DNA of 53,326 nt from Moraxella equi (GCF_002027555.1 NZ_MXAP01000019.1:1-53326); one strand, 5' to 3'; shown: positions 9,059-18,370, counted from the stretch's first letter. Notes: generated by a model from the sequence alone, not told the origin. Program-made: numbers and translations.

Positions 9059-9760
9059 ATGAATAAATTTATTTTAGCGGTTTTACTATCTTGTGGATTA
9101 TGCAATCAAGCATTTGCCAATCATCAAACTTTTCAAAAGTTTATTCCCAAAGGATTTAAATTAAATCAAAGGCATTGCCAAGCTGATTTTAATAAAGATG
9201 GCAAAAACGACTGCGTGTTACTCATCAAAGACACTAAAAAATCAGCATGGGTGGAAACATACTATGGAACTATGGTGGATAGAAATCGGCGAGGGATTGT
9301 TATTTTATTTAAAACCAATCAAGGCTACCAAAAAGTTTTGGAAAATAAAGCATTATTTGCGTCCGAAAATGAAGACGGTGGCGTATATTTTGCCCCAGAA
9401 TTGGAGATTGAAGCCGAAGGGAATAAACTTATCTTTTATTACGGTCATGGACGCTATGGCAGTTGGCAATATATTTTTGATTACCGTGCCATTAATAATA
9501 AAGACTTTTATCTGATTGGCTATGATTCATCATCCAATCGTGGTCCTTATATTGAATATACGCACAGTGTTAATTTTTTAACGCATAAATTCCGTCATCA
9601 AGAAAACATGAATAAAAGCAGAGATAGTGATGTGCCAAAGTTTAAAACAACATGGCATACCTTACCCAAAGCACCCCTTCAAAAATTAAGCCAAATTGAT
9701 GATATTAGTGGTGTGGGATTTCACATGGATGAAATGCTTTATCATATCAAAACTCAATAA
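9059..9760 (+). CDS. Secreted protein of unknown function
   Basis: 233 residues with a clear Sec signal peptide (MNKFILAVLLSCGLCNQAFA, probable cut after AFA). The start at 9059 is chosen because it begins this leader and has AAAGG upstream; nine earlier in-frame codons would spoil it. The mature part opens with CQADFNKDGKNDCVLLI, a DxNxDGxxD calcium-binding-type loop as found in VCBS/FG-GAP repeats, flanked by two cysteines. The rest is rich in aromatic residues and looks like beta structure, with no recognised catalytic motif. It interrupts the thiL-pgpA order usual in this group and starts 31 bp after thiL, suggesting an inserted gene carried on the same transcript. Confidence 0.7.
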   Translation: MNKFILAVLLSCGLCNQAFANHQTFQKFIPKGFKLNQRHCQADFNKDGKNDCVLLIKDTKKSAWVETYYGTMVDRNRRGIVILFKTNQGYQKVLENKALFASENEDGGVYFAPELEIEAEGNKLIFYYGHGRYGSWQYIFDYRAINNKDFYLIGYDSSSNRGPYIEYTHSVNFLTHKFRHQENMNKSRDSDVPKFKTTWHTLPKAPLQKLSQIDDISGVGFHMDEMLYHIKTQ

Positions 9761-9773
9761 ATAAGATTGCACA

Positions 9774-10355
9774 ATGAACCAAGCTACCAACCACAAACCC
9801 GACATTCGTAAATCAAACCCTTGTCCGCCTTGTCCGCCTACCGCCACCGCCTTTGAAAAATGCGTATATTGGCTAGGGATTGGCTTAGGTTCTGGTCTGC
9901 CCAAAAAAGCTGCTGGTACTTGGGGGACGGTGGGTGGGCTTATTATCGCCTTGCCCATGCTTTTATTGGGATTTTGGCGATTTTTGGCGATTACCATTAT
10001 TGGCTGTCTGATTGGTAGTTATATTTGTGGTAAGACATCAGATTTGATGAATACTCACGATGACCCGCATATCGTCTTTGATGAATGGGTAGGAATGTGG
10101 ATTGCGTTATTGCCAAGCGTTTGGTCGTTGATAGGTATACCAGATGATAAAAGCGGATTGGCATATTGGCACCCAAGTTTAATTTTACTTTTGATTATTC
10201 CATTTATTTTATTTCGCTTTTTTGATATTATTAAGCCTTTTCCCATCAAATGGGTGGATAAAAACGTCTCTGGTGGATTTGGGATATTGATTGATGATAT
10301 ATTGGCAGGGATAATGTCGGCGGTGTTGTTTGCTTTAATAATGCTTATACTTTAA
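9774..10355 (+). CDS. pgpA: Phosphatidylglycerophosphatase A
   Basis: Dephosphorylates phosphatidylglycerol phosphate to phosphatidylglycerol at the inner membrane. The 193-residue protein has the family signature GLGSGLPKKAAGTWGT near residue 41 and the acidic metal-binding segment DDPHIVFDEWVGMW near residue 97. These are set among four hydrophobic stretches, and RFFDIIKPFP follows near residue 150. The N-terminal extension has a CPPCPP motif not common in the family. It starts 13 bp after the secreted-protein gene. Confidence 0.93.
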   Translation: MNQATNHKPDIRKSNPCPPCPPTATAFEKCVYWLGIGLGSGLPKKAAGTWGTVGGLIIALPMLLLGFWRFLAITIIGCLIGSYICGKTSDLMNTHDDPHIVFDEWVGMWIALLPSVWSLIGIPDDKSGLAYWHPSLILLLIIPFILFRFFDIIKPFPIKWVDKNVSGGFGILIDDILAGIMSAVLFALIMLIL

Positions 10356-10372
10356 CGTATTTTGGGGCTTTT

Positions 10373-11868
10373 ATGTTTAATGAATTTATTTGGCGTAATT
10401 ACAAAGAGAGTAAGTCGGGAGGGAATTTTATTGATAATTTTAAAGAATTGCCACAAGATTTTTTAAGGGAATATCTGGTAGATTATTATTTGGATATAGA
10501 TGAAGTCTATGCTTATATAGATGAATTTTTATTGTTTTCAAGTTTATCAAATGCCAAGATAGATAATCTAGAGCAAGCTAAACATATTTTTCATGACCTT
10601 TGTGATAATGGTATTGATTTTGATATATCTGAAAAAAGAGATGGCTCTATCATTGAGCATGTAGAACCAAATTTTGAATGGTTTTTGCAATGTATTGTAC
10701 CTATATCTTTATGTCTATATCTAATTAATAGTGATTTTTTCAAGCCATATCTTTTTATTCATAAATTTAGGGACTTAATATCAATTTGTGATGAGTTTGG
10801 GATAGAATTACCTGAAATCCCCAAAAAATCTGATAAACAATCACGTTTTGCTTATTATTGGGGTTTTTGTGAATCGATATATAATTTTCAAATAAAAAAC
10901 AATCTTGATTCAAACGAAATTTGTGCTTTCTTATATGACTTTGCACCTAAATATCTTTCTTCTCAGAAAAACAAGGAGGTTAGTCTGCCAAATCCAACAA
11001 ATATCTGGTTGGTGGGGGCAAATAAGACGGGTGGAGATTTTAATTTTTTAGATGGTATAAATGACAGTAGTACACACTTTTGGCAAGGAAATTTGGAGAC
11101 TAAAAAAGGAGATATTATCATTATGTATTGCCTAAGCCCAAGAAGCTACATACATTCTATTTGGCGAGCGACTTCCAATGGGATTGCAGACCCATTTTTC
11201 ATTATTATAGCCATATTTATATAGGCTATGGCAAAAAGATAAAGCCAATACCACTTAATCAATTAAAGACGGATACTTATTTTTCTAAAAACAGCTTGGT
11301 TAGAAAAAATTTTCAGGGTGTAAATGGATTTTCTTGGAATGCTGTAGATTATCAAAATCTAATAAATATCATTGAAAGCAATCAAGATGATATAAATGAT
11401 TTGCCTGTTTTATTTTCTTCTTCTTATAAAGGTAATGAAAACTTAAATAATGAAAAAGATGTTGAAAAATTTTTAATAGAGCCGTTGTTGCGTGATTTGG
11501 GTTACAGTGATAATGATTGGGTGCGTCAATTAGTTGTTAAAATGGGTAGAGGCGAGAGGGTCTTTCCTGATTATGCCTTGCTTTCAAATAAAGATAAGGG
11601 TTTTGAGCAAGCCAAGATTTTATTTGAAGCAAAATTTATAATTAAAAATCATAAAGATTTTGAATCTGCCTTCAGACCGGTTTGGTCATATGGATTAAGG
11701 CTATCAGCAACATTACTAATTGTTGCTGATAAAAACTCTTTATGGTTATTTGAGAGGGTTAATCAGGGTTTTGATAGACATTCTTTTAGTCAATTCTATT
11801 GGAAAGAATTGCAACAATCAGATAAATTTCTAGCCTTAAATAAGATTTTTAAAAGGCATGACAAATAA
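10373..11868 (+). pseudogene. EVE-like / PD-(D/E)XK nuclease gene with a one-base frameshift
   Basis: Two overlapping frames, 10373-11224 and about 11200-11868, together encode one protein of about 498 residues. The first frame has an N-terminal helical region of unknown function (about 1-200). It then begins an EVE-like, modified-base-reader type domain (WLVGANKTGGDF, WQGNLETKKGDIIIMYCLSP, IHSIWRA). After the T5 run at 11195-11199 that frame hits a stop at 11222. Adding one T restores FHYYSHIYIGYGKKI, the EVE-like end (RKNFQGVNGFSW), then a type I restriction HsdR-N-like nuclease with FPDYAL and LFEAKF (D...ExK). The gene is more AT-rich than its neighbours. Restriction of modified DNA is inferred from the domains. 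It may be a true mutation, a phase-variable tract or a sequencing error. Confidence 0.72.
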
Positions 11869-11966
11869 AATATTTTAGCAAAAGAGTATTATGCAAGTTT
11901 CGTAACCATATATTTTTCCAAATTCCATGTTATAATAATTTTACCTAATTTTAGTAAGGAATTACC

Positions 11967-13322
11967 ATGTTAAATATCATCATTCTAGCAGGTGGCAAAG
12001 GCACTCGCATGAAGTCGGTTAAGCCAAAAGTATTACAAACTTTAGCAGGCAAACCGCTACTTCGCCATGTATTAGATACTTGCCGTGCATTAAATGCCGA
12101 TAATACCATTTTGATTTATGGTTATAACGGTCAAATGGTCAAAGATGAGATTATCGACAGCGATTTGATATGGGCAGAGCAAGTCGAACAGCTCGGCACG
12201 GGTCATGCGGTGCAAATGGCATTGCCCCATTTGCCAAAAGACGGCAAAAGCCTGATTTTATATGGCGATGTGCCATTGACAAGATTGGATACCTTGCAAA
12301 ATCTCATTGAGCAAAACACGCATGGCATTAGTATGCTGACGATGAATGTGGACAATCCTTTTGGGCTTGGGCGAATTGTCCGCCAAGATGATAAAGTCAT
12401 CGCCATTGTGGAGCAAAAAGACGCCACCGATGCCCAAAGACAAATTAAAGAAATCAATAGCGGTATTTATTGTGTGGATAATGCTCTATTGCATAAATAT
12501 TTGCCAAAGCTCGATAATAACAACGCCCAAGGCGAATATTATCTGACCGATATTATCAAAATGGCGGTGGCGGATAATATTGAGATAAAAACGATTAGCC
12601 CGACTTTTGAATTTGAAATAGATGGCGTGAATGACCGTATTCAACTTGCCAATTTAGAACGCACTTATCAAGCTCATTTGATTCACGAATTACAATTAAA
12701 TGGCGTACAATTTGCCGACCCTAATCGTGTGGATATTCGTGGCTCATTAAAATGTGGTAGTGATGTGTTTATTGATATTAACACCGTATTTATTGGCGAT
12801 GTGGTATTGGGTGATAATGTACAAATTGATGCAGGCAATGTTATCTCTAATTGTGCCATTGGTAATAATACCCACATCAAGCCAAATTGTGTGCTTGATG
12901 ACAGCACGATTGGGGCAGATGTTGCCATTGGTCCTTTTGCTCATATTCGCCCAAAAGCAGATATTAAAGACAACGTCAAAATTGGCAATTTTGTAGAAAT
13001 CAAAAAATCTACCTTAAACCAAGGGGCAAAGGTAAGCCATTTAAGCTATATTGGCGATGCCGATGTGGGGCGTGATGTCAATATCGGGGCAGGGGTAATC
13101 ACCTGTAATTATGACGGCGTGAATAAATTTAAGACCTACATTGGCGATAATGCTTTTGTGGGCAGTAACAGCTCGCTTGTCGCTCCTGTCAAGATTGGGG
13201 CAAACGCCACGATTGGAGCGGGGTCGGTGATTACCAAAGATACGCCTGATGATAAATTGACAGTTGCTCGTAATAGACAGACGACCATTGACGGTTGGAA
13301 GCGTCCTGTTAAAAAAGGCTAA
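11967..13322 (+). CDS. glmU: Bifunctional UDP-N-acetylglucosamine pyrophosphorylase / glucosamine-1-phosphate N-acetyltransferase
   Basis: Makes UDP-GlcNAc for peptidoglycan and lipooligosaccharide. The N-terminal uridylyltransferase has LAGGKGTRMKS at residues 7-17, QLGTGHAV near 76 and YGDVPL near 101. The C-terminal half (about 250 onward) is a left-handed beta-helix of hexapeptide repeats with the acetyltransferase segment KIGNFVEIKKS, and ITCNYDGVNKFKT. At 451 residues the length is normal. AAGGA lies 10 bases before the ATG. It is a single gene between the nuclease gene and a repeat-rich gap; glmS is not adjacent. Confidence 0.97.
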   Translation: MLNIIILAGGKGTRMKSVKPKVLQTLAGKPLLRHVLDTCRALNADNTILIYGYNGQMVKDEIIDSDLIWAEQVEQLGTGHAVQMALPHLPKDGKSLILYGDVPLTRLDTLQNLIEQNTHGISMLTMNVDNPFGLGRIVRQDDKVIAIVEQKDATDAQRQIKEINSGIYCVDNALLHKYLPKLDNNNAQGEYYLTDIIKMAVADNIEIKTISPTFEFEIDGVNDRIQLANLERTYQAHLIHELQLNGVQFADPNRVDIRGSLKCGSDVFIDINTVFIGDVVLGDNVQIDAGNVISNCAIGNNTHIKPNCVLDDSTIGADVAIGPFAHIRPKADIKDNVKIGNFVEIKKSTLNQGAKVSHLSYIGDADVGRDVNIGAGVITCNYDGVNKFKTYIGDNAFVGSNSSLVAPVKIGANATIGAGSVITKDTPDDKLTVARNRQTTIDGWKRPVKKG

Positions 13323-13351
13323 GTTTTAATCAAATATCGCATTCATTTATT

Positions 13352-13631
13352 TAGGGCGTGCCTACCCTTTATAACACAATTTAAAATTTAAAAATATTTT
13401 AAAAATAAAATGATGTTTTTGCATGAAAAATGGCTATCCGACCACTAATTTAAAAATTAGGTTAAAATTCTTAAAAATTTACCCAGTTAAGTGGTCGGAT
13501 TGTTTTTCATAATAAAAGCTTGTTTGATAGAATAACTATCAAACTTCAATTTTTCCTTGAAAAACGGGCGATTCCCCTGCTTTTTTAAACGGGCATTTTT
13601 CATTGCAAATACAAAAGGTAGGTACACCCTA
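13352..13631. mobile_element. MITE-like element, TA-flanked, GGGCGTGCCT family, copy A
   Basis: The ends TAGGGCGTGCCTACC and GGTAGGTACACCCTA are inverted repeats matching at 13 of 15 positions. The right arm (TTGCAAATAC...) resembles the left arm of copy B at 32701-32808 when reversed. Compared with copy B, 172 bp (13431-13602) separates two motifs that are adjacent there, so this copy appears to carry an insertion. There is no transposase frame. Confidence 0.6.
13436..13500. repeat. Inverted repeat inside repeat copy A
   Basis: ATCCGACCACT and AGTGGTCGGAT form a perfect 11-bp inverted repeat with a 43-base AT-rich spacer. A second perfect hairpin, GTTTGATAG / CTATCAAAC, follows at 13522-13544. 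Both lie in the 172-bp segment absent from copy B. Confidence 0.6.
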
Positions 13632-13804
13632 GTGAATGTGATGTTTTTTATCATTTCTAAAAAATATTAAAAAATATCAAGACAAATTCATTATCCTGTG
13701 ATAAAGTACAAAACCGATGTTTATCATATAATAAGTTGAATTTTAATTTGGTTTTTGTGCTATTTTATAACATGAAATAATTATTTTTAAAATAATTATT
13801 TATT

Positions 13805-13938
13805 GGTAGTAGTCTAAAAAGTATGCCAAACTAGGTTTTCCGTTCGCCCTGAGCCTGCCTACGGATAGGAAAACCGTCATGGTTCGACAAACTCACCACA
13901 AACGGTTTTCTTGTTAGCATACTTTTTGAACCAAAGCC
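13805..13938. mobile_element. 134-bp MITE with 8-bp target duplication, copy 1
   Basis: Ends GGTAGTAGTCTAAAAAGTATGC and (reversed) GGCTTTGGTTCAAAAAGTATGC are imperfect terminal repeats. The 8-bp sequence TATTTATT is directly repeated on both sides (13797-13804 and 13939-13946). The interior holds two palindromic CCCTGAGCCTG / GGTTCGACAAACTCACC-type modules. Copy 2 at 39635-39769 is nearly identical and has its own duplication. There is no coding capacity, so movement would need a transposase supplied in trans. Confidence 0.85.
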
Positions 13939-14035
13939 TATTTATTTTTATCATAAAATCACTTATTCCCATAAAAATAACGCACTGCTTGTCTGTGATA
14001 AATGTCTAGTATTTCATCATGATTAAGGAAAATAT

Positions 14036-15349
14036 ATGCTGACACTCATCGGCTTGGCAATCATTCTTGTGATTGTCGGTTTGCTTATTACCGAAAAAGT
14101 CTCGCCTGTCATCGCCATGGTGCTTGTGCCATTTATTGGCATTTTGGTGGCAGGATTTGATTTGGGACAGATTAAAGAATTTTATGGCGACGGGGCAAAA
14201 TCAGTCATTCAGATTGTGATTATGTTCATCTTCGCCATTTTGTTTTTTGGGATTATGAGCGATGTGGGGCTGTTTCGCCCTTTGATTGACAAATTGGTTC
14301 AGCTAACTCGGGGTAACATCGTTGCCGTGAGCGTGGGGACAGTGCTGGTGTCGGTGGTGGCACAGCTTGATGGAGCGGGGGCGACCACGTTTTTGCTTGT
14401 TGTGCCTGCTTTACTACCACTGTACAAAAAGCTACACATGAATCCGTATATGCTGTTTTTACTGTTGGCGTCTAGTGCCGGGGTGGTGAATATGCTTCCT
14501 TGGGGCGGCCCGACAGGACGTGTGGCGACCGTGCTAGAAATGGATGTAAATGAGTTGTATCAACCGCTGTTTAGTGTGCAAGTCATTGCTCTGACGTATA
14601 TTGTTGCATTGGCGACATTTTTGGGCATCAAAGAAAAAAGACGCATCACCAAGGAATTTGGGGTGTTGCCTGATGTGAGTGAGCTTATCAAGCCTGTTGA
14701 GCTAAGTGATGAAGAAAAAGCATTGGCACGCCCTAAACTATTTTGGGTGAATGTGGCGATTTTTGTGCTGACCATGGCGTTGCTGTTTTCTGGCAAGTTA
14801 CCCCCAGGCTATGTCTTTATGATTGCCACGTCTGTGATATTGCTTGTCAATTATCGCAGTCCCAAAGAACAGCTTGCTCGCATTAACGCTCACGCAGGCG
14901 GGGCGATTGTCATGGCAAGTATCATCTTGGCGGCAGGGACGTTTTTGGGTATCTTAAAGGGTTCGGGCATGCTTGATTCGATTGCTCATGACTTGGTAAA
15001 AGTACTACCTTCGGCAAGCCTACCTTATCTACACATCATCATCGGTATCATCGGCATTCCGTTGGAGCTGGTGTTAAGTACGGATGCGTATTATTTTGGA
15101 CTGTTCCCTGTGGTTGAGCAAATCACCACCCAAGCAGGGGTGGCTCCGACATCGGCAGGCTATGCCATGCTTATCGGTAGCATCGTGGGTACGTTTGTTA
15201 CACCATTATCGCCAGCACTATGGATGGGCTTGGGTCTTGCCAATCTGTCTATGGGCAAGCACATTCGTTATTCGTTCTTTTGGATTTGGGGGCTATCGCT
15301 ATTAACCCTTGCCAGTGCGATTGTGATTGGGGTTGTGCCTTTGCCATGA
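14036..15349 (+). CDS. CitMHS-family citrate transporter
   Basis: Inner-membrane carrier of 437 residues with about eleven to twelve hydrophobic segments, matching the CitMHS family (metal-citrate/proton symporters such as Bacillus CitM and CitH). Family features are VSVVAQLDGAGATTFLLVVPALLPLY near residue 103, and a mid-protein NMLPWGGPTGR motif near residue 152. The C-terminal repeat contains LVLSTDAYYFGLFPV and a GTFVTPLSPALWMGLGLA stretch. The metal partner (Mg, Ca or other) cannot be told by eye. AAGGAAA lies 8 bases upstream. It stands alone and ends in a strong terminator; no two-component citrate sensor is adjacent. Confidence 0.88.
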   Translation: MLTLIGLAIILVIVGLLITEKVSPVIAMVLVPFIGILVAGFDLGQIKEFYGDGAKSVIQIVIMFIFAILFFGIMSDVGLFRPLIDKLVQLTRGNIVAVSVGTVLVSVVAQLDGAGATTFLLVVPALLPLYKKLHMNPYMLFLLLASSAGVVNMLPWGGPTGRVATVLEMDVNELYQPLFSVQVIALTYIVALATFLGIKEKRRITKEFGVLPDVSELIKPVELSDEEKALARPKLFWVNVAIFVLTMALLFSGKLPPGYVFMIATSVILLVNYRSPKEQLARINAHAGGAIVMASIILAAGTFLGILKGSGMLDSIAHDLVKVLPSASLPYLHIIIGIIGIPLELVLSTDAYYFGLFPVVEQITTQAGVAPTSAGYAMLIGSIVGTFVTPLSPALWMGLGLANLSMGKHIRYSFFWIWGLSLLTLASAIVIGVVPLP

Positions 15350-15371
15350 TTATCAAGGCGATTTAAGGTTT

Positions 15372-15399
15372 AAAAACACGGTGGGTGAGCCGTGTTTTT
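15372..15399 (+). terminator. Terminator of the citrate carrier gene
   Basis: Perfect 10-bp stem AAAAACACGG / CCGTGTTTTT with an 8-base loop and a trailing T run, 22 bases after the stop codon. Confidence 0.85.
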
Positions 15400-15549
15400 T
15401 TGTGGGTATGTGGTGGGTGTGCTGAGGTGGTTCGCTGTATTTCATGAACTTGATTTACCACAGCCATGTCATACACCCTAATTTGTCATGAGTTTGTAGG
15501 GGTTGGCTCCGCACATCCTTTATTGTCGTCATTTTTAGCCCTTGCATCT

Positions 15550-15600
15550 CATCATTGCGTTTGTAGCAATTTTAAAATCTCTTGGGTATATGATTATAGT
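15550..15600. repeat. Degenerate intergenic repeat shared with 51606-51645
   Basis: CATCATTG-x-x-TTTGTAG-x-AATTTT-like sequence recurs near 51606-51645 with scattered mismatches. In both places it follows GTAGGGG- or CCCCTAC-type motifs and lies beside a gene end. It looks like a decayed dispersed repeat; the surrounding 309-bp gap otherwise holds only two terminators. Confidence 0.4.
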
Positions 15601-15613
15601 ATGAACCATAAAA

Positions 15614-15642
15614 TAAAAACACGACCAATAGCCGTGTTTTTA
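15614..15642 (-). terminator. Terminator of the penicillin-binding protein 1A gene
   Basis: TAAAAACACG / CGTGTTTTTA, a perfect 10-bp stem with a 9-base loop, lies 17 bases past the stop codon of the minus-strand gene. A T run follows on that strand. Confidence 0.85.
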
Positions 15643-15658
15643 TAGAATGGATAGGGGG

Positions 15659-18370
15659 TTATTGTCCTTCGGGAATGTTCTCGCCGTCCCCCTCAGGAAT
15701 AACTTCATCGCCTGAGCTTTCTACCATCTCTGAATCACCATCACCTAAAATCTCATTAGCAAGAGCTTCTTCGGCTTCATTCTCATTGGTGATGTCGATG
15801 ATTCTTTGCTCGGTTTTTTTGCTCTTGGCAAGATTACCGTCATCAACCCATTTGGTGGGTTCGTCTTTGAGTTGATGCTTCATATAATCCACCCAAACAG
15901 GCATAGCAAGCGTGCCACCATAGGCTTTTGCACCCAGTGAAGCAGGCTCGTCATAGCCAATCCACACCACAGCCACATGGTTGCGTTGCAAGCCGGCAAA
16001 CCAAACATCTTTGGCTTGGTTGGTGGTGCCTGTTTTACCGCCTAAGTCAGAGCGGAAATTACCCTTACGACCTGTACCGCCTGTCATAACACCTTTTAGC
16101 ATACTTGCCATGTAGCGAGATGTGCGTACCGATAAGATGCGTGGTGCTTGCTCGGCAATACCAAACTGAATGGCTTGTTTGGGTCTTAGGCGGTCAAAGA
16201 TGGGTGCGGCATCTAGCGTAGGATTCTTTTTGCGGTAGGCGTTGATTTGAGATTCCAGTTCTTTTTGAGCGGTATTAACACGCATTACCAGTACTTTGGT
16301 TTTATCAGTAACTTTTGGTGTGTCTTTATCTGCATCTTTTTCTTTCTTTGTTTCCTCACTCTTGTCTTTGCTGGTTTTTTTGTTATCTGCCTGTTCTAAG
16401 CTGTTTTCATCCATCGTTTCTTCGTTTTGTTCTGAGACATGACCAAAACCATCTAATAGTTTGGTATTGACTTTACTAAGTTCTTTATTAAAGCAAACGG
16501 CACAAGCTTGAACAGGATTGGCTTGGAAGATGGTTTGGTTGTCAAAGTTATAGATACGTTCAATAAAATAAGGCTGGATGCGGTGACCGCCATTGGCGAA
16601 AGTGGCATAGGCGGTTGCCATCTGTAAAGGAGTGGCATCAGTTGCCCCCAGTGCTAAGGTGAGAGACTGGGGCAGGCGGTCTTTTTCTAGACCAAACTGT
16701 GAGAGCATTTCTCGAGTGGGTTCAACACCTGCCTTTTGCATCATGCGAATCGACGGTAGGTTTAGTGAACGTGCCAAAGCACTAGAAATGGAAACTGCAC
16801 CGCCAGCACCACCGCCTGCATTTTTAGGTCGCCAATTACCAATTTTGATGGGGGCGTTTGAGATGACATCGCCAGGGCTTAGTTTGCTGTTTTCAAAAGT
16901 GGCAGCATAGATTAAGGGTTTGATGATAGAACCAGGTTGACGATAGCCTTGGGTGGCACGGTTAAACTTGCTTTGGTTGAAATGAAAACCGCCAGCGACA
17001 GCTTCCAATGCACCATTTTGGGGGTTCATGGCGACAAGTGCCCCTTGGGTGCGTGGGGGCTGGGTTACATACCAACTATTGCCTTGCTTAGTCACACGGA
17101 TGATGTTACCCACTTCAATGGCAGGTTTTAGCTCTTTACGGTCGCCAGCGACAAGGTTGGTGCCAAAGCCCCGTCTTTTACCCCCGACTTTGCTGTCAGC
17201 ATAGTGCATGTTCATAAAGACACGCACTGTCTCGCCTGATTGGAGTTCGGCACGAATTTGACCGTTCTTGACTTCTACCACTTTGGCAGGAAGCATGTCA
17301 CGAAACCGCTCGCCATCTCTAAAAGTAAAAGGTTTAAAATATGCCAAATCGCCCGTTAGAGCTTCAACACCACGATAAACAGTATTGGTGTAGGCATTGT
17401 GACTATAAGTGCCATTTAGCACGGCTTGCCTTGCTTTTAATTGGTCGGCACTGTCAATGGTCAGCTGTACTCGCCAGCCACTGTCCATGACTTGTGCCCC
17501 ATAACGCTCGACCAGTGCCGAACGTGCCATTTCAGCGATATAAGGCAGGTTTAGATCAAGCTGTTCTTGGTACATATTAAGCCCGATGTCAGCAGTTAAT
17601 GCTTCATCGTGCTCGGCTTGGGTGATGTAGCCTTTGGCAAGCATTCGCTTAATAATCCAGTTGCGCCGTTCTAAGGCACGTTTGGGGTTGATGACTGGGT
17701 TGAACTCAGAAGGGGCTTTGGGTAGACCCGCCAACATTGCCATCTCTGCAATGGTAAGATTATTTAATGACTTACTATAATAACGTTTGGCGGCGGCACG
17801 GATACCATAAGCTCCTTGACCTAAGTAGATCTTATTGACATATAATGTCATGATTTCTTTTTTGGACAGCTCGTTTTCGATTTTACGGGCAATGAACAGC
17901 TCGTTTAGCTTACGCTCAAAAGTTTGCTCGGGGCTTAAAAAGTAGTTTTTGGCAACTTGCTGGGTAATGCTTGAACCGCCCGTTTGTCCATCTGTGGTTG
18001 AAATCATCTCAGTGATGGCACGCCCAAGCCCTTTGACGCTAATGCCACTATGCTCGAAAAAGGTATCATCCTCTGCCGCCAAAAACGCTTGAATCATGGT
18101 TTCTGGTATGTCATCATAAGCTACAGGTAATGAATATCTGTTGCCATATTGTCCGATGAGTTTATGGTCTGCTGTATAGATTTGCAAAGGCATCTCTAGG
18201 GGCATCTTCTTTAATTCTTTAATGTTGGGCAAACTGGGCTCTAAGTACATTGCCATGCCATAAAAACCGATAGGAAAGGCAAGTACCAAAATCAAAATCA
18301 AGGCAAAAATTGCCAAAATTAGGTTTTTTAGATAAGAAATCAGACGAACGGCAGTATTTTTTTGAGACAT
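15659..18370 (-). CDS. mrcA: Penicillin-binding protein 1A (class A, bifunctional)
   Basis: Bifunctional peptidoglycan glycosyltransferase and DD-transpeptidase (PBP1A/PonA), anchored by one N-terminal membrane segment (about 15-35). The GT51 domain (about 60-235) shows EDDTFFEHSG and GGSSITQQVAKN. An OB-like region follows. The transpeptidase domain has the active-site Ser in GSIIKP, an SLN motif (RSLNLPS) and KTGTTNQ. Two unusual low-complexity stretches are a 45-residue Glu/Lys/Asp-rich insert (near 640-690) and a long acidic tail. At 903 residues it is slightly longer than most. The gene is divergent from pilM, the common PBP1A-pilM arrangement. Confidence 0.95.
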   Translation of the reverse strand: MSQKNTAVRLISYLKNLILAIFALILILVLAFPIGFYGMAMYLEPSLPNIKELKKMPLEMPLQIYTADHKLIGQYGNRYSLPVAYDDIPETMIQAFLAAEDDTFFEHSGISVKGLGRAITEMISTTDGQTGGSSITQQVAKNYFLSPEQTFERKLNELFIARKIENELSKKEIMTLYVNKIYLGQGAYGIRAAAKRYYSKSLNNLTIAEMAMLAGLPKAPSEFNPVINPKRALERRNWIIKRMLAKGYITQAEHDEALTADIGLNMYQEQLDLNLPYIAEMARSALVERYGAQVMDSGWRVQLTIDSADQLKARQAVLNGTYSHNAYTNTVYRGVEALTGDLAYFKPFTFRDGERFRDMLPAKVVEVKNGQIRAELQSGETVRVFMNMHYADSKVGGKRRGFGTNLVAGDRKELKPAIEVGNIIRVTKQGNSWYVTQPPRTQGALVAMNPQNGALEAVAGGFHFNQSKFNRATQGYRQPGSIIKPLIYAATFENSKLSPGDVISNAPIKIGNWRPKNAGGGAGGAVSISSALARSLNLPSIRMMQKAGVEPTREMLSQFGLEKDRLPQSLTLALGATDATPLQMATAYATFANGGHRIQPYFIERIYNFDNQTIFQANPVQACAVCFNKELSKVNTKLLDGFGHVSEQNEETMDENSLEQADNKKTSKDKSEETKKEKDADKDTPKVTDKTKVLVMRVNTAQKELESQINAYRKKNPTLDAAPIFDRLRPKQAIQFGIAEQAPRILSVRTSRYMASMLKGVMTGGTGRKGNFRSDLGGKTGTTNQAKDVWFAGLQRNHVAVVWIGYDEPASLGAKAYGGTLAMPVWVDYMKHQLKDEPTKWVDDGNLAKSKKTEQRIIDITNENEAEEALANEILGDGDSEMVESSGDEVIPEGDGENIPEGQ

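Larger units (their letters stand above)
13323..14035. other. Repeat-filled gap between glmU and the citrate carrier
   Basis: 713 bp without a credible gene. It holds a TA-flanked inverted-repeat element (13352-13631), apparently with an insertion carrying two hairpins. About 170 bp further on is a 134-bp element with 8-bp target duplications (13805-13938). The last 90 bp lead to the CitMHS gene and contain an AAGGAAA ribosome site. No RNA gene was recognised. Confidence 0.7.

Noticed and set aside
13352..13946. Possible CRISPR-like repeats in the glmU gap
   Set aside because: The repeats are inverted element ends, not regularly spaced direct repeats.
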